Positions 1-6,803 of a DNA stretch of 17,957 nucleotides are shown here, one piece after another. Position 1 is the first letter of the stretch, and each line of letters begins with the position of its first letter. Under the pieces are notes generated by a model. The model was not told the origin of the DNA. It searched no databases and was given only the letters and a program-made list of their open reading frames with translations. The position numbers and the translations under genes are program-made. The stretch comes from Limisphaerales bacterium (GTDB lineage Bacteria; Verrucomicrobiota; Verrucomicrobiia; Limisphaerales; UBA11358). The stretch is taken from NCBI GenBank assembly GCA_027451565.1, contig DAIDJC010000012.1, positions 1 to 17,957 of the forward strand, written 5' to 3'.

Positions 1-259
1 GGGCATCCAGCGGGCCGGAAAAACGCACGGGCCGGTCCATCACCCGGATTTCGCCCGAGTCTGGTGCCAGGACGCCTGAAAGGATGTTCATCAGGGTGGA
101 TTTGCCCGCGCCATTTTCGCCCAGCAAGGCATTCAAGCGCCCCTTCCGGACACGGATGCCCACTCCATCCAGCGCTTTCACCCCGGGAAAAGACTTGGAG
201 ATGTTGCGGGCCTCCAGCAGGACCTCCGTATCCGCCGGATGGGAAAACGGCGCATTCAT
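1..259 (-). CDS. Sugar ABC transporter ATP-binding protein, N-terminal part (cut by window edge)
   Basis: First 86 residues of an ABC ATPase of the ribose/galactose importer type (RbsA/MglA-like, normally about 500 residues with two ATPase domains). The Walker A motif GENGAGKST lies at residues 47-55, preceded by the usual start of strand 1 (NISKSFPGVKALDGV) and followed by LSGVLAPDSGEI. The start is the ATG at 259-257, 10 bases after the DUF2291 stop. It would energise import of the sugar captured by the binding protein encoded at 917-1867. The permease is not visible and should lie further left. The class is clear from the motifs; the transported sugar cannot be read from this fragment. Confidence 0.92.
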   Translation of the reverse strand, partial: MNAPFSHPADTEVLLEARNISKSFPGVKALDGVGIRVRKGRLNALLGENGAGKSTLMNILSGVLAPDSGEIRVMDRPVRFSGPLDA

Positions 260-269
260 GACATTGCTT

Positions 270-911
270 TCATGGGGCGGGCGCGGCCTCAAAAAGGATG
301 GGCACCAGGTTAAGAGGCCTCAGGTCCGTGGACTCGTCATCCACCTCGGCGCAACCCGCCAGGCGAACCGTGAGGCCAACCCGGGCCTGCGACTTCACCC
401 CCGGCAAAACCTGAGTCTCCGAAAGGTGATCCAGCGCGGCAGAAATGGCATTGAAATCCTGTGAATTGGGGTAGTCATTGATGTTCAACAGGCCGCTGCC
501 ATCACGCAGGGCATCCCCGAAAACCGGGCCGATGGCAATGGCGAGGTCCGCATTGGTGTAAGGAGGAAGGCAGGCGATGGAGACTTGGTCCGCAGTGGCG
601 GAGACGACTTTCCCCGTGCCTGAAAGGAAATAAAAATAATCCGTGCCGAGCCCCACGGAACGGCCGAATTTTTTGCGGGCGGCGGCGCGGTTGGTTTGAA
701 TGGCTTGGATGAGGCTGCTGGCCGGTGCGGCGGCGGGGAGCGACGGCAGGAGGCGGTCTTTCCAGAATTTTGCGGCGAACTGGCCCGGGTCAAAAAGCGC
801 GGCCATCTTCTGCTGGCGGGCGGCCTGGAGGGGAAGCAGGTGAAACAGGGGCCAGCGCCAAGCCAGGGCGGCCAGAAACAGGACAAGGATGAGCCACCGG
901 ACCAGACGCAT
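270..911 (-). CDS. DUF2291 family exported protein of a sugar ABC transporter operon
   Basis: 213 residues that match, by recall, the DUF2291 family of small exported proteins commonly encoded beside ribose-type ABC importers. A single N-terminal hydrophobic segment (about residues 5-27) follows MRLVRW and acts as signal or membrane anchor; I see no cysteine lipobox. The family-like core is GRSVGLGTDYFYF (about 83-95), followed by a beta-rich region ending near LVPILFE. The gene starts 5 bases after the binding-protein stop and ends 10 bases before the ATPase start, so it is embedded in the transporter cassette. Its molecular role is not known to me. The context suggests an accessory periplasmic component of the importer. 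Confidence 0.75.
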   Translation of the reverse strand: MRLVRWLILVLFLAALAWRWPLFHLLPLQAARQQKMAALFDPGQFAAKFWKDRLLPSLPAAAPASSLIQAIQTNRAAARKKFGRSVGLGTDYFYFLSGTGKVVSATADQVSIACLPPYTNADLAIAIGPVFGDALRDGSGLLNINDYPNSQDFNAISAALDHLSETQVLPGVKSQARVGLTVRLAGCAEVDDESTDLRPLNLVPILFEAAPAP

Positions 912-916
912 GGGCT

Positions 917-1867
917 TTATTTTTTTCCGTATTCGCCAAACTGGCTGACGTTTTCATGGGTCACCAATTCCACGGGCACCGGGATTTTGGCGGGGAAATC
1001 ATGGCGTCCCTTGATGTATTCATCGGCAAATTCCGCCGCCTGCCGGGCCATGAGCTTGGGGAATTGCATGCCTGTGGCCTCGATTTTTCCAGCCGCGATC
1101 AGGCGCACCACGTCATCGGCGCCATCGAAGCCAAAAACCTTGACCTGGTTTTCCCTGCCCGCCGTGAGCAGGGCCTGGTAGGCGCCCATGGCCATGGCGT
1201 CGTTGCCGCAAAAGACGGCCTTGATATCCGGGTGCGCCTGGAGCATGGATTCCATGACCTCCAGGCCCTTGGCGCGGTCGAAATCGGCGCTTTGCTGCGC
1301 GACCATTTTGAGGCCCGGAAAGCGGTCCACCACGCTATGAAAGCCCTTGGAGCGATTCCAAGTGTTGTTGTCGCCCACCAGACCCAGGAGTTCGACATAA
1401 TCGCCCTGCTTGCCGACAGTTTTGACGAAATAACGCCCCAATTTGACGCAGCCGGCATAGCTATCCGAGAGCAACTGGGATGTGGCGGCATTGGTGGAAT
1501 TGATTTCACGATCAATGCAAAAAACGGGGATTCCTGCGCGCTTGGCCTTGAGCGCATTGGCCACGGAGCCGCTGGCATCGGTGGGATTGAACAGGATGGC
1601 TTGGTAATGGGCGGCAATGATGTTGTCGAAATTGGCGGATTCCTTGGCGGTGTCATTTTGGGAATCGAACACGGTGGCGTCGTAACCCAGTTCCGTGGCG
1701 CGCTGTTTGGCGGTGTCTGCCAGCACCACAAACCAGGGATTGTTCAGTGTGGAGACCACGATGGCAATCCGGTTGGGGGGAGGGGATTGGGAGAAGGCGG
1801 CGAGGGGTAGAAAGGCCAGGACCAGCGCCAGAACGGCGGGCCATGCGAAGAGATGAATATTTTTCAT
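917..1867 (-). CDS. RbsB-like periplasmic sugar-binding protein
   Basis: 316-residue type I periplasmic binding protein of the ribose-binding (RbsB) family. The signal peptide is residues 1-26, with a probable cut after AFS. Pocket-type residues aligned by eye with RbsB are all present: NNPWF at 42-46, D119-R120 (IDR), R172 (NRSKGF), N222 (CGND), D248 (FDGADD) and Q268 (GMQF). The ligand is therefore likely a pentose-sized aldose or branched sugar. I chose the ATG at 1867 because the signal peptide begins there; a longer in-frame start upstream would run into the kinase gene. It lies 17 bases after the kinase stop and 5 bases before DUF2291. Given the isomerase/kinase/transketolase genes upstream, D-apiose is the favoured ligand; ribose or another pentose is possible. 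Confidence 0.93.
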   Translation of the reverse strand: MKNIHLFAWPAVLALVLAFLPLAAFSQSPPPNRIAIVVSTLNNPWFVVLADTAKQRATELGYDATVFDSQNDTAKESANFDNIIAAHYQAILFNPTDASGSVANALKAKRAGIPVFCIDREINSTNAATSQLLSDSYAGCVKLGRYFVKTVGKQGDYVELLGLVGDNNTWNRSKGFHSVVDRFPGLKMVAQQSADFDRAKGLEVMESMLQAHPDIKAVFCGNDAMAMGAYQALLTAGRENQVKVFGFDGADDVVRLIAAGKIEATGMQFPKLMARQAAEFADEYIKGRHDFPAKIPVPVELVTHENVSQFGEYGKK

Positions 1868-1884
1868 GGTTGGATGGCTAAGGA

Positions 1885-3369
1885 TCAGTTGGAGAGGACG
1901 CGCTGGACGGCTTTTTGCCAGCCCAGATAACGGTGTTTGACCAGGGATGCGGGGAGATGACGCTTGAAGAGGCGCGATTTGGAATCCAATTCCGCCAAAT
2001 CCTTGAGATTGCGGTGGATTCCCAAGCCCAAGAGGCCCTGCATGGCAGCGCCCCAGGCTGAAGCCTCGGGTTTGTCCGCGAGGAACAATTTCACCCCGGT
2101 GATGTCCGCCGTGAACTGCATCAGCCATTCGTTTTGGGTGGGTCCGCCATCGGCGCAAATTTGTTTCAGCCGAACACCGGAGCCGGCCTTCATGGCATCG
2201 AGGACATCACGTATCTGGTAGGCGATGGATTCCAGAGCGGCCCGGGCCACGTGAGCCCTGCCAGCAAAAGCGGACAGCCCCACAATGGCGGCGCGCGCCT
2301 CCGGATCCCACCGTGGGGTTCGCAAGCCGGCAAAAGCCGGGACGAGATACACACCGCCATTGTCATCCAGGCTGCGGGCCAGAGGCTCCAACTCGGAGCT
2401 ATTCTGAAATAAACCCATTTGTTGGATGAGCCATTCCACAGTGGCAGCCGAGTAGGAGATCAAGCCTTCGGTGGCGTAGGTGGGCTGGCCATTTAAGACC
2501 CATGCCAGGGCGGTCACCCCGCCTGGAAAAGCAGGTTGAACCTTGGAGCCCATGTTCACCAGCAGGGATGTGCCCGTGCCAAAGGTGACCTTGGCCTGGC
2601 CGGGTTTGAAACATTTCTGGGCAAAAAGAGCTGCCTGGGAATCGCCCATGACACCGCAGATGGGGATTTTAGCGGGTAGAAGACCGGAAAAATCTGTCTC
2701 GCCAAAACAAGCCGAGCTTTCCCTGATTTCGGGCAGAGCTGAGACAGGCACTTGAAACATGCGGCACAAATCCCTGTCCCATTCCAGCCGGTGAATGTTG
2801 TAAAGCAGGGTGCGGCTGGCGTTGGTGTGATCCGTGGCGAAAATGCGCCCCCCGGTGAGCCGGTGGATGAGGTAGGCATCCATGGTGGCAGCCACGGCTG
2901 AACCATTTCGAAGCCTGCGCGCCAGATCCGGATGGTTCCGCACCAGCCAATGCAGTTTGGACCCTGAAAAATAAGTATCCAGATTCAGCCCGGTTTTGCG
3001 GGTGATGACAGGACCAAAACCCTTGCGATTCAGTTTCTCGCAAAAGGTCGCCCCACGGCGATCCTGCCAGACCAGGGCATGATGCAACGGATGACCCGTG
3101 GCCCGGTCAAAAACCACAACGGTTTCCCTTTGATTGGCGATGCTCAGGCCTGCCAGACGTGAAAAGGCGGACTGGTTTGCCTTCGCCAAATGGCGGACCA
3201 CCTTCAGGACATTGTTCCAGATTTCTCCTGCATCATGTTCCACCCAGCCGGGTCTGGTTTGGATTTGCCGATGGCTCAGCCCAAAACGGTCCACCACCCG
3301 GCCAACGGCGTCGAAGAGGATACCCTTGGTGGCTGAGGTGCTTTGGTCAATGGCCAGGATGTGTTTCAT
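1885..3369 (-). CDS. FGGY-family sugar kinase, glycerol-kinase-like (candidate apulose kinase)
   Basis: 494 residues, the normal FGGY length. The N-terminal phosphate-binding loop is AIDQSTSATKGILFD (6-20). Glycerol-kinase-type signatures follow: RPGWVEHD (39-46), NQRE (79-82), WQDRR (101-105), the catalytic-base segment GVMGDSQAALFA with D243, the GTGTSLL loop, and a C-terminal ADGGPTQNEWLMQF with the ATP-binding glycines. By sequence alone it would be annotated as glycerol kinase. However, it sits one base after a split transketolase, in an operon with a FucI-like isomerase and a pentose-type ABC importer, and no glycerol facilitator or glycerol-3-phosphate dehydrogenase is nearby. I infer that it phosphorylates a ketose made by the isomerase, for example D-apulose to the 4-phosphate. 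Family certain, substrate inferred. Confidence 0.92.
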   Translation of the reverse strand: MKHILAIDQSTSATKGILFDAVGRVVDRFGLSHRQIQTRPGWVEHDAGEIWNNVLKVVRHLAKANQSAFSRLAGLSIANQRETVVVFDRATGHPLHHALVWQDRRGATFCEKLNRKGFGPVITRKTGLNLDTYFSGSKLHWLVRNHPDLARRLRNGSAVAATMDAYLIHRLTGGRIFATDHTNASRTLLYNIHRLEWDRDLCRMFQVPVSALPEIRESSACFGETDFSGLLPAKIPICGVMGDSQAALFAQKCFKPGQAKVTFGTGTSLLVNMGSKVQPAFPGGVTALAWVLNGQPTYATEGLISYSAATVEWLIQQMGLFQNSSELEPLARSLDDNGGVYLVPAFAGLRTPRWDPEARAAIVGLSAFAGRAHVARAALESIAYQIRDVLDAMKAGSGVRLKQICADGGPTQNEWLMQFTADITGVKLFLADKPEASAWGAAMQGLLGLGIHRNLKDLAELDSKSRLFKRHLPASLVKHRYLGWQKAVQRVLSN

Positions 3370-3370
3370 T

Positions 3371-4369
3371 TCAGCCCAACATTTTCAAAGTGAGGTCGCT
3401 TAATCCTTCCATGCTCAAACCATAATGACGAAAAATATCAGCCTGAGACCCGGTCACGGTGTCTTCATCCGGTATGCCGACGATGCGAAAGGCCGGGTGC
3501 AGGCCGGATTGCATGAGAGAGGCGGCGCAGGCTTCTCCCAATCCGCCATGGATGCTGTGCTCCTCCACGGAGATGATGGCCCGGCATTCGCGGGCAGCCT
3601 GGTGGAGGGCGGCTTCATCCAGGGGCCGGACGGTGTGCATGGACAAGACCCGGCAATGCAGGCCCTTGGTTTCGAGGAATCCCGCCGCCAGAAGGCAATG
3701 AACCACGGTTTCGCCGCTGGCAATAAAGGCGAGGTCGCTGCCGGAGCGGACTGGAATGGCGCGTCCGGGTTCGAAGCAGGCGTTTGGCGCATGCAAATCC
3801 AGCATGGCGGCCTTTCCGAAGCGCAGGTAGGTGGGTGTGACGGCTTTGGCTGCGGCGAGCACGGCGCCGCGGGTTTCAAAATTATCCGCCGGAGCCACCA
3901 AAGTGATATTGTGGATGGCGCGCAAAGCGGCGAAATCATGAAGCGAATGGTGCGTTGTGCCCAAGGCACCATAACTGACACCCGCGCTGATGCCCACCAC
4001 CACCGCCGGGACATTGGAATAGCAAATGTCGTTTTTGATCTGTTCCAGGGACCGGGCCGTGAGAAAACAGGCAGGTGAAACTCCGAAAGATTTTTTGCCG
4101 CAGGCTGCCAGGCCGGCGGTGATGCCCACCAGGTTTTGCTCGGCAATGCCCACCTCGACCAACTGGCGGGGAAGGGATTTGGCGAAAGGCCCCAATTTGC
4201 CGGATCCGCGCGAATCGCTGGTTACCACGATGATGTTTGAATTTTCCCGTGCGAGCGATTCCAGGAAAACCGCGAATTCCTCCTGGTTGGCGCGGCCCCG
4301 GGTGAGGCCCAGTTGCTGGATCATTTCCCGGGCGGCCGGGCTGAACATGGCGGGTGCCGGCGCGCTCAT
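3371..4369 (-). CDS. Split transketolase, C-terminal subunit (pyrimidine and C domains)
   Basis: 332 residues carrying the transketolase Pyr domain and C-terminal domain as a separate polypeptide. The catalytic glutamate that activates thiamine diphosphate is E77 in VEVGIAEQNLVG. SYGALGTTHHSLHD (about 141-154) is the usual substrate-proximal segment, and HTVRPLDE marks the C domain. The start ATG at 4369 overlaps the stop of the N-terminal subunit by 4 bases (ATGA). It has a strong GGGAGGT site (4376-4382) 6 bases upstream, so the two halves are translationally coupled. Two-subunit transketolases of this kind are common in accessory sugar operons, for example apulose-4-phosphate transketolase. 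The acceptor and donor cannot be read directly; apulose 4-phosphate plus glyceraldehyde 3-phosphate is the context-based guess. Confidence 0.94.
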   Translation of the reverse strand: MSAPAPAMFSPAAREMIQQLGLTRGRANQEEFAVFLESLARENSNIIVVTSDSRGSGKLGPFAKSLPRQLVEVGIAEQNLVGITAGLAACGKKSFGVSPACFLTARSLEQIKNDICYSNVPAVVVGISAGVSYGALGTTHHSLHDFAALRAIHNITLVAPADNFETRGAVLAAAKAVTPTYLRFGKAAMLDLHAPNACFEPGRAIPVRSGSDLAFIASGETVVHCLLAAGFLETKGLHCRVLSMHTVRPLDEAALHQAARECRAIISVEEHSIHGGLGEACAASLMQSGLHPAFRIVGIPDEDTVTGSQADIFRHYGLSMEGLSDLTLKMLG

Positions 4370-5235
4370 GCCATCACCTCCCGGATGCGGGTTTCTGCAG
4401 CGGAAAGTTCATTCTGGGCCTTTTGATATTCCTCAGGGGAAGGCACCCCATGATGCCATTGTGCAACATTTTCCATGAAACTCACCCCTTTGCCCTTGAT
4501 GGTGTTGGCTATCACGCAGACAGGCACAGGCCCGGTTGACCGCTGGGTCAGCGCAGTGGAAAGCGCTCCAATATCATGCCCGTCCACCACGCGGACTTCC
4601 CAGCCAAACGCGCGCCATTTCTCGTCCAAGGGTTCATTGCTGCACACATCGCGGGTATGACCGCTGATTTGCAGCGTGTTGTGGTCAATAATCGCCACCA
4701 GATTGTCCAGTTTGTGGTGGGAGGCCGCCATTGCAGCCTCCCAGTTGGACCCTTCCGCCAATTCTCCATCGCCAAGCAGGGTAAATACCCGGGCTCCCAG
4801 GCCATCCATTTGTGCCGCCAGGGCCATCCCCACGCAAATGGGCAGGCCATGCCCCAAGGCTCCGGTGTTCATTTCAATCCCATGAATTTTGCGGGTGGGA
4901 TGACCCACGTAATGAGATTGGTAATGGCAAAGCGATTTCAGGTCAGCCACTGGAAAAAACCCGCGATCCGCGAGGACGACGTAGAGGGCTTCCACGGAAT
5001 GGCCCTTGCTTTGGACGTAGTGATCGCGTCCAGGGGAATCAAAATTTTCTGGCGACACCTTGAGAACGCGGTTGTAGAGCACATTCAGGATGTCAATGCA
5101 GGACAACCCCCCGCCGGTGTGGCCGGCACCCGCCTCGAAAATGGCCTCGAGGGTCATTTTTCGAAGGTGAATGGATTTCAGGGCTAATTGTGAGTCCGAC
5201 CACGCAGGTGGAGACATGTCATTCTGGCTGGCCAT
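4366..5235 (-). CDS. Split transketolase, N-terminal subunit (ThDP-binding domain)
   Basis: 289 residues forming the thiamine-diphosphate PP domain. Features are AGHTGGGLS (37-45), KGH (77-79), TGALGHGL (124-131) and the metal/ThDP motif beginning GDGE at 155-158 and ending DHN at 184-186. The ATG at 5235 is preferred over the in-frame ATG at 5217. A strong GGGAGGT (5244-5250) stands 8 bases upstream of 5235. This choice makes the gene overlap the 3' end of the isomerase gene by 17 bases. It pairs with the C-terminal subunit that follows. It transfers a two-carbon ketol unit between phosphorylated sugars in the cytoplasm. Alternative assignments are a general transketolase or a sulfofructose transketolase (SqwGH type). 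The adjacent FGGY kinase favours a phosphorylated ketose substrate. Confidence 0.94.
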   Translation of the reverse strand: MASQNDMSPPAWSDSQLALKSIHLRKMTLEAIFEAGAGHTGGGLSCIDILNVLYNRVLKVSPENFDSPGRDHYVQSKGHSVEALYVVLADRGFFPVADLKSLCHYQSHYVGHPTRKIHGIEMNTGALGHGLPICVGMALAAQMDGLGARVFTLLGDGELAEGSNWEAAMAASHHKLDNLVAIIDHNTLQISGHTRDVCSNEPLDEKWRAFGWEVRVVDGHDIGALSTALTQRSTGPVPVCVIANTIKGKGVSFMENVAQWHHGVPSPEEYQKAQNELSAAETRIREVMA

Positions 5236-6685
5236 GGTGGTGGACCTCCCATTTGAAATATGTTTTAAAAGCCTCAGCCAGGATGGATGCGGAGTGCGAC
5301 TGGGTCATGACTACATGGTGTTCAAACCCGTTGGTGCAGACATGGCGCATCAGTTTTTGCAGCCTGGGAATGCGTGCCACTGCCCGGTTGCCAAAGGTTT
5401 GAAGGGGATCATTGGTCAATTCACCCTCCCCGACATAGGCGCGGATGCAACCCTCGGTATCCGCCGTGGTGAGACGGCCGAAAGTAAGCGGCCCTGCCGG
5501 GGTGCGGCCCTCCAGCGCGCCGTAGGTGTTTTCAACCCCCAGGATGCTTCCCAAGATGGGCGCCTGGCCCATGCGAATATCCGGCAGAAAGGATTTGGCC
5601 CAGTTCCCACAATGAAACAGCACGCATTTATCCTCGTCACCGGCATAATTGTTGTTCCAATCCACCAGGGCAGCAGGCGTGCCGGCGGCCAGTTGCATGG
5701 CGTACATGGTGAGAACCCCGGTGACATCCACCTCGCATGCGCTGGGCAGAAAACGCTCGCTCATCATGCTCATCAAGGTGCAGACATTGCACCCGAAGTT
5801 CTGCTGGACAGATGTCCAGCACTGGATGGCCGTGGCATCAATGGCGTTGGCCTCCATCCAATCCGCGAGAACAACCCCGAGCCGGGCCATTTGCAGCAGT
5901 TTCTCCGCAGGCACACCCTTCACCGGGGTGTAGCCGGAAATTTCATCCAACTTGCGCACCACGGCAGGATCAGCCGCCGTGAGCTTTCCCGCCTTGCCCA
6001 GAAACTCGGAGAGGTCCACGGTGGTGACGCTAATGCCGTGCCGTTCCAGGATTTTCTCCGAGTACCGAACCGTGTTAAAGGCGCCAGGACGGGCACCGAC
6101 GGCGCCCAGGCGCACGCCCCGCAGCCCGTTCACCACCCTGCACACCCCCATGAAACGCTGCAAATCCACTTTGAACGATTCGGACCCAGGATGGCTTACG
6201 TGGCTGGAGGTGAGAGAAAAGGGAATGCCCGCCTGCACCAGGTTGTTGCAGACGGATATTTTGCCGCAGTACGCATCGCGACGGCGCGCTGGTGAAAGTT
6301 GTGCCAGGTCATCGGGATAGGCTTGAATCAGCACGGGCACCTTCAAACCCGCCAGCTTCAATGTGTCGGCCACGCCCTTCTCATCGCCAAAGTTCGGCAG
6401 GCAGACCAATATGCCCTGCAATTCCCCGGCGTGCTTTTGAAAAAGCGCGGCACATTTGCGGGCGTCGGCGTGGGATTCCACGCCTCCGAGTTTGGTCTCC
6501 TGGTCGCCCAATTGCACGGCCTTGATTCCAAGGCTGTCAAAGAGCCGGGCCATGTCCGCCCGCGCCTCGGTCACCAGTTGATCGGGGAAAAAATCGCGGT
6601 TTCCGTAAATCACGCCCAGGCAGGGCGCGGCTGAATGCAGTGAATTCATCATATGCGGGAGCGAGCCATGCTCCAAGAAAGTCAT
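5219..6685 (-). CDS. FucI/AraA-like sugar isomerase family protein (candidate aldose-ketose isomerase)
   Basis: About 488 residues related to L-fucose/L-arabinose isomerases. Likely metal ligands by eye, numbered from the ATG at 6685, are E318 in CEVDVTG, D343 in VDWNNN and one of H456/H457 in FEHHVV near the C terminus. This matches the Glu-Asp-His arrangement of FucI. HCGN (358-361) is also typical. The start is uncertain. ATG 6685 has AAGG four bases upstream and is preferred. TTG 6703 would extend it by 6 residues, and ATG 6652 or 6649 would shorten it. It is the first gene of the minus operon, followed by split transketolase and FGGY kinase, so it should make the ketose that the kinase phosphorylates. 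D-apiose to D-apulose is my preferred reaction; sulfoquinovose or another aldose is possible. The family is shorter than classical FucI (about 590). Confidence 0.85.
   Translation of the reverse strand: MTFLEHGSLPHMMNSLHSAAPCLGVIYGNRDFFPDQLVTEARADMARLFDSLGIKAVQLGDQETKLGGVESHADARKCAALFQKHAGELQGILVCLPNFGDEKGVADTLKLAGLKVPVLIQAYPDDLAQLSPARRRDAYCGKISVCNNLVQAGIPFSLTSSHVSHPGSESFKVDLQRFMGVCRVVNGLRGVRLGAVGARPGAFNTVRYSEKILERHGISVTTVDLSEFLGKAGKLTAADPAVVRKLDEISGYTPVKGVPAEKLLQMARLGVVLADWMEANAIDATAIQCWTSVQQNFGCNVCTLMSMMSERFLPSACEVDVTGVLTMYAMQLAAGTPAALVDWNNNYAGDEDKCVLFHCGNWAKSFLPDIRMGQAPILGSILGVENTYGALEGRTPAGPLTFGRLTTADTEGCIRAYVGEGELTNDPLQTFGNRAVARIPRLQKLMRHVCTNGFEHHVVMTQSHSASILAEAFKTYFKWEVHHHGQPE
5244..5250 (-). 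promoter_or_regulatory. Ribosome binding site deciding the start of the N-terminal transketolase subunit
   Basis: Reads GGGAGGT on the minus strand, 8 bases before ATG 5235 and inside the last codons of the isomerase gene. It argues against the alternative ATG at 5217, which lies next to the isomerase stop (TGACATG) but has no comparable site. Confidence 0.6.
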
Positions 6686-6725
6686 TTTGCCTTGCGCTGG
6701 CAAGACGATTTGCGCCTTGTGTCAA

Positions 6726-6745
6726 AAATATCAAATCAAATATCA
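6726..6745 (+). repeat. 8-base direct repeat AAATATCA, 12-base period: candidate AraC-family operator
   Basis: AAATATCA occurs at 6726-6733 and again at 6738-6745, an exact 12-base period in an otherwise GC-rich window. AraC-family activators usually bind direct rather than inverted repeats next to the -35 region. If the TATAAA at 6778-6783 is the -10 box, the repeat lies about 45-65 bases upstream of the expected start, a typical activator position. It could equally serve the minus-strand promoter. Chance repetition in an AT-rich patch cannot be excluded. Confidence 0.45.
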
Positions 6746-6754
6746 TATTGGACA

Positions 6755-6783
6755 TGAACCTCCGCCCAGAAATGGGGTATAAA
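6755..6783 (+). promoter_or_regulatory. Weak candidate promoter for the plus-strand operon
   Basis: TATAAA at 6778-6783 is a good -10 box. The sequence 17 bases upstream (TGAACC, 6755-6760) is a poor -35, which fits a promoter needing an activator. The expected start of transcription is near 6790, leaving a very short leader before ATG 6804. The AAAGG at 6785-6789 is 14 bases from that ATG, too far for a normal ribosome binding site. Confidence 0.3.
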
Positions 6784-6803
6784 TAAAGGCGTCTCCAGAT
6801 TAA

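Larger units (their letters stand above)
6686..6803. promoter_or_regulatory. Divergent promoter/operator region between the two operons
   Basis: This is the only real non-coding gap inside the window and the only clearly AT-rich patch. It separates the isomerase start (minus) from the sialidase-fold gene start (plus), so both operons must be initiated from here or share it. It contains the direct repeat described separately, an 11-base odd palindrome AATATCATATT (6739-6749) and a TATAAA box (6778-6783). On the minus strand a TTGACA is present (6720-6725), but I see no fitting -10 downstream. An AraC regulator encoded in the right operon is the natural candidate to bind here. Confidence 0.6.

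Noticed and set aside
1868..2158. Extended N terminus of the sugar-binding protein
   Set aside because: It would overlap the kinase gene by over 270 bases, and the signal peptide clearly begins at 1867.
5171..6295. Long plus-strand open frame opposite the isomerase, and similar antisense frames at 956-1810, 9497-10126 and 11125-11820
   Set aside because: They lie wholly antisense to well-conserved enzymes, have no recognisable motifs and are explained by GC-rich codon use of the true genes.
4366..6685. Sulfoquinovose transketolase (sulfo-TK) pathway, suggested by the isomerase plus split transketolase
   Set aside because: That pathway needs no FGGY kinase and has a sulfoerythrose isomerase, a sulfonate dehydrogenase or exporter and usually a sulfoquinovosidase; none is seen here. 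It is kept only as an alternative.
6697..6725. Minus-strand promoter built on TTGACA at 6720-6725
   Set aside because: No acceptable -10 hexamer is found 16-18 bases downstream, and transcription from it would leave almost no leader before ATG 6685.
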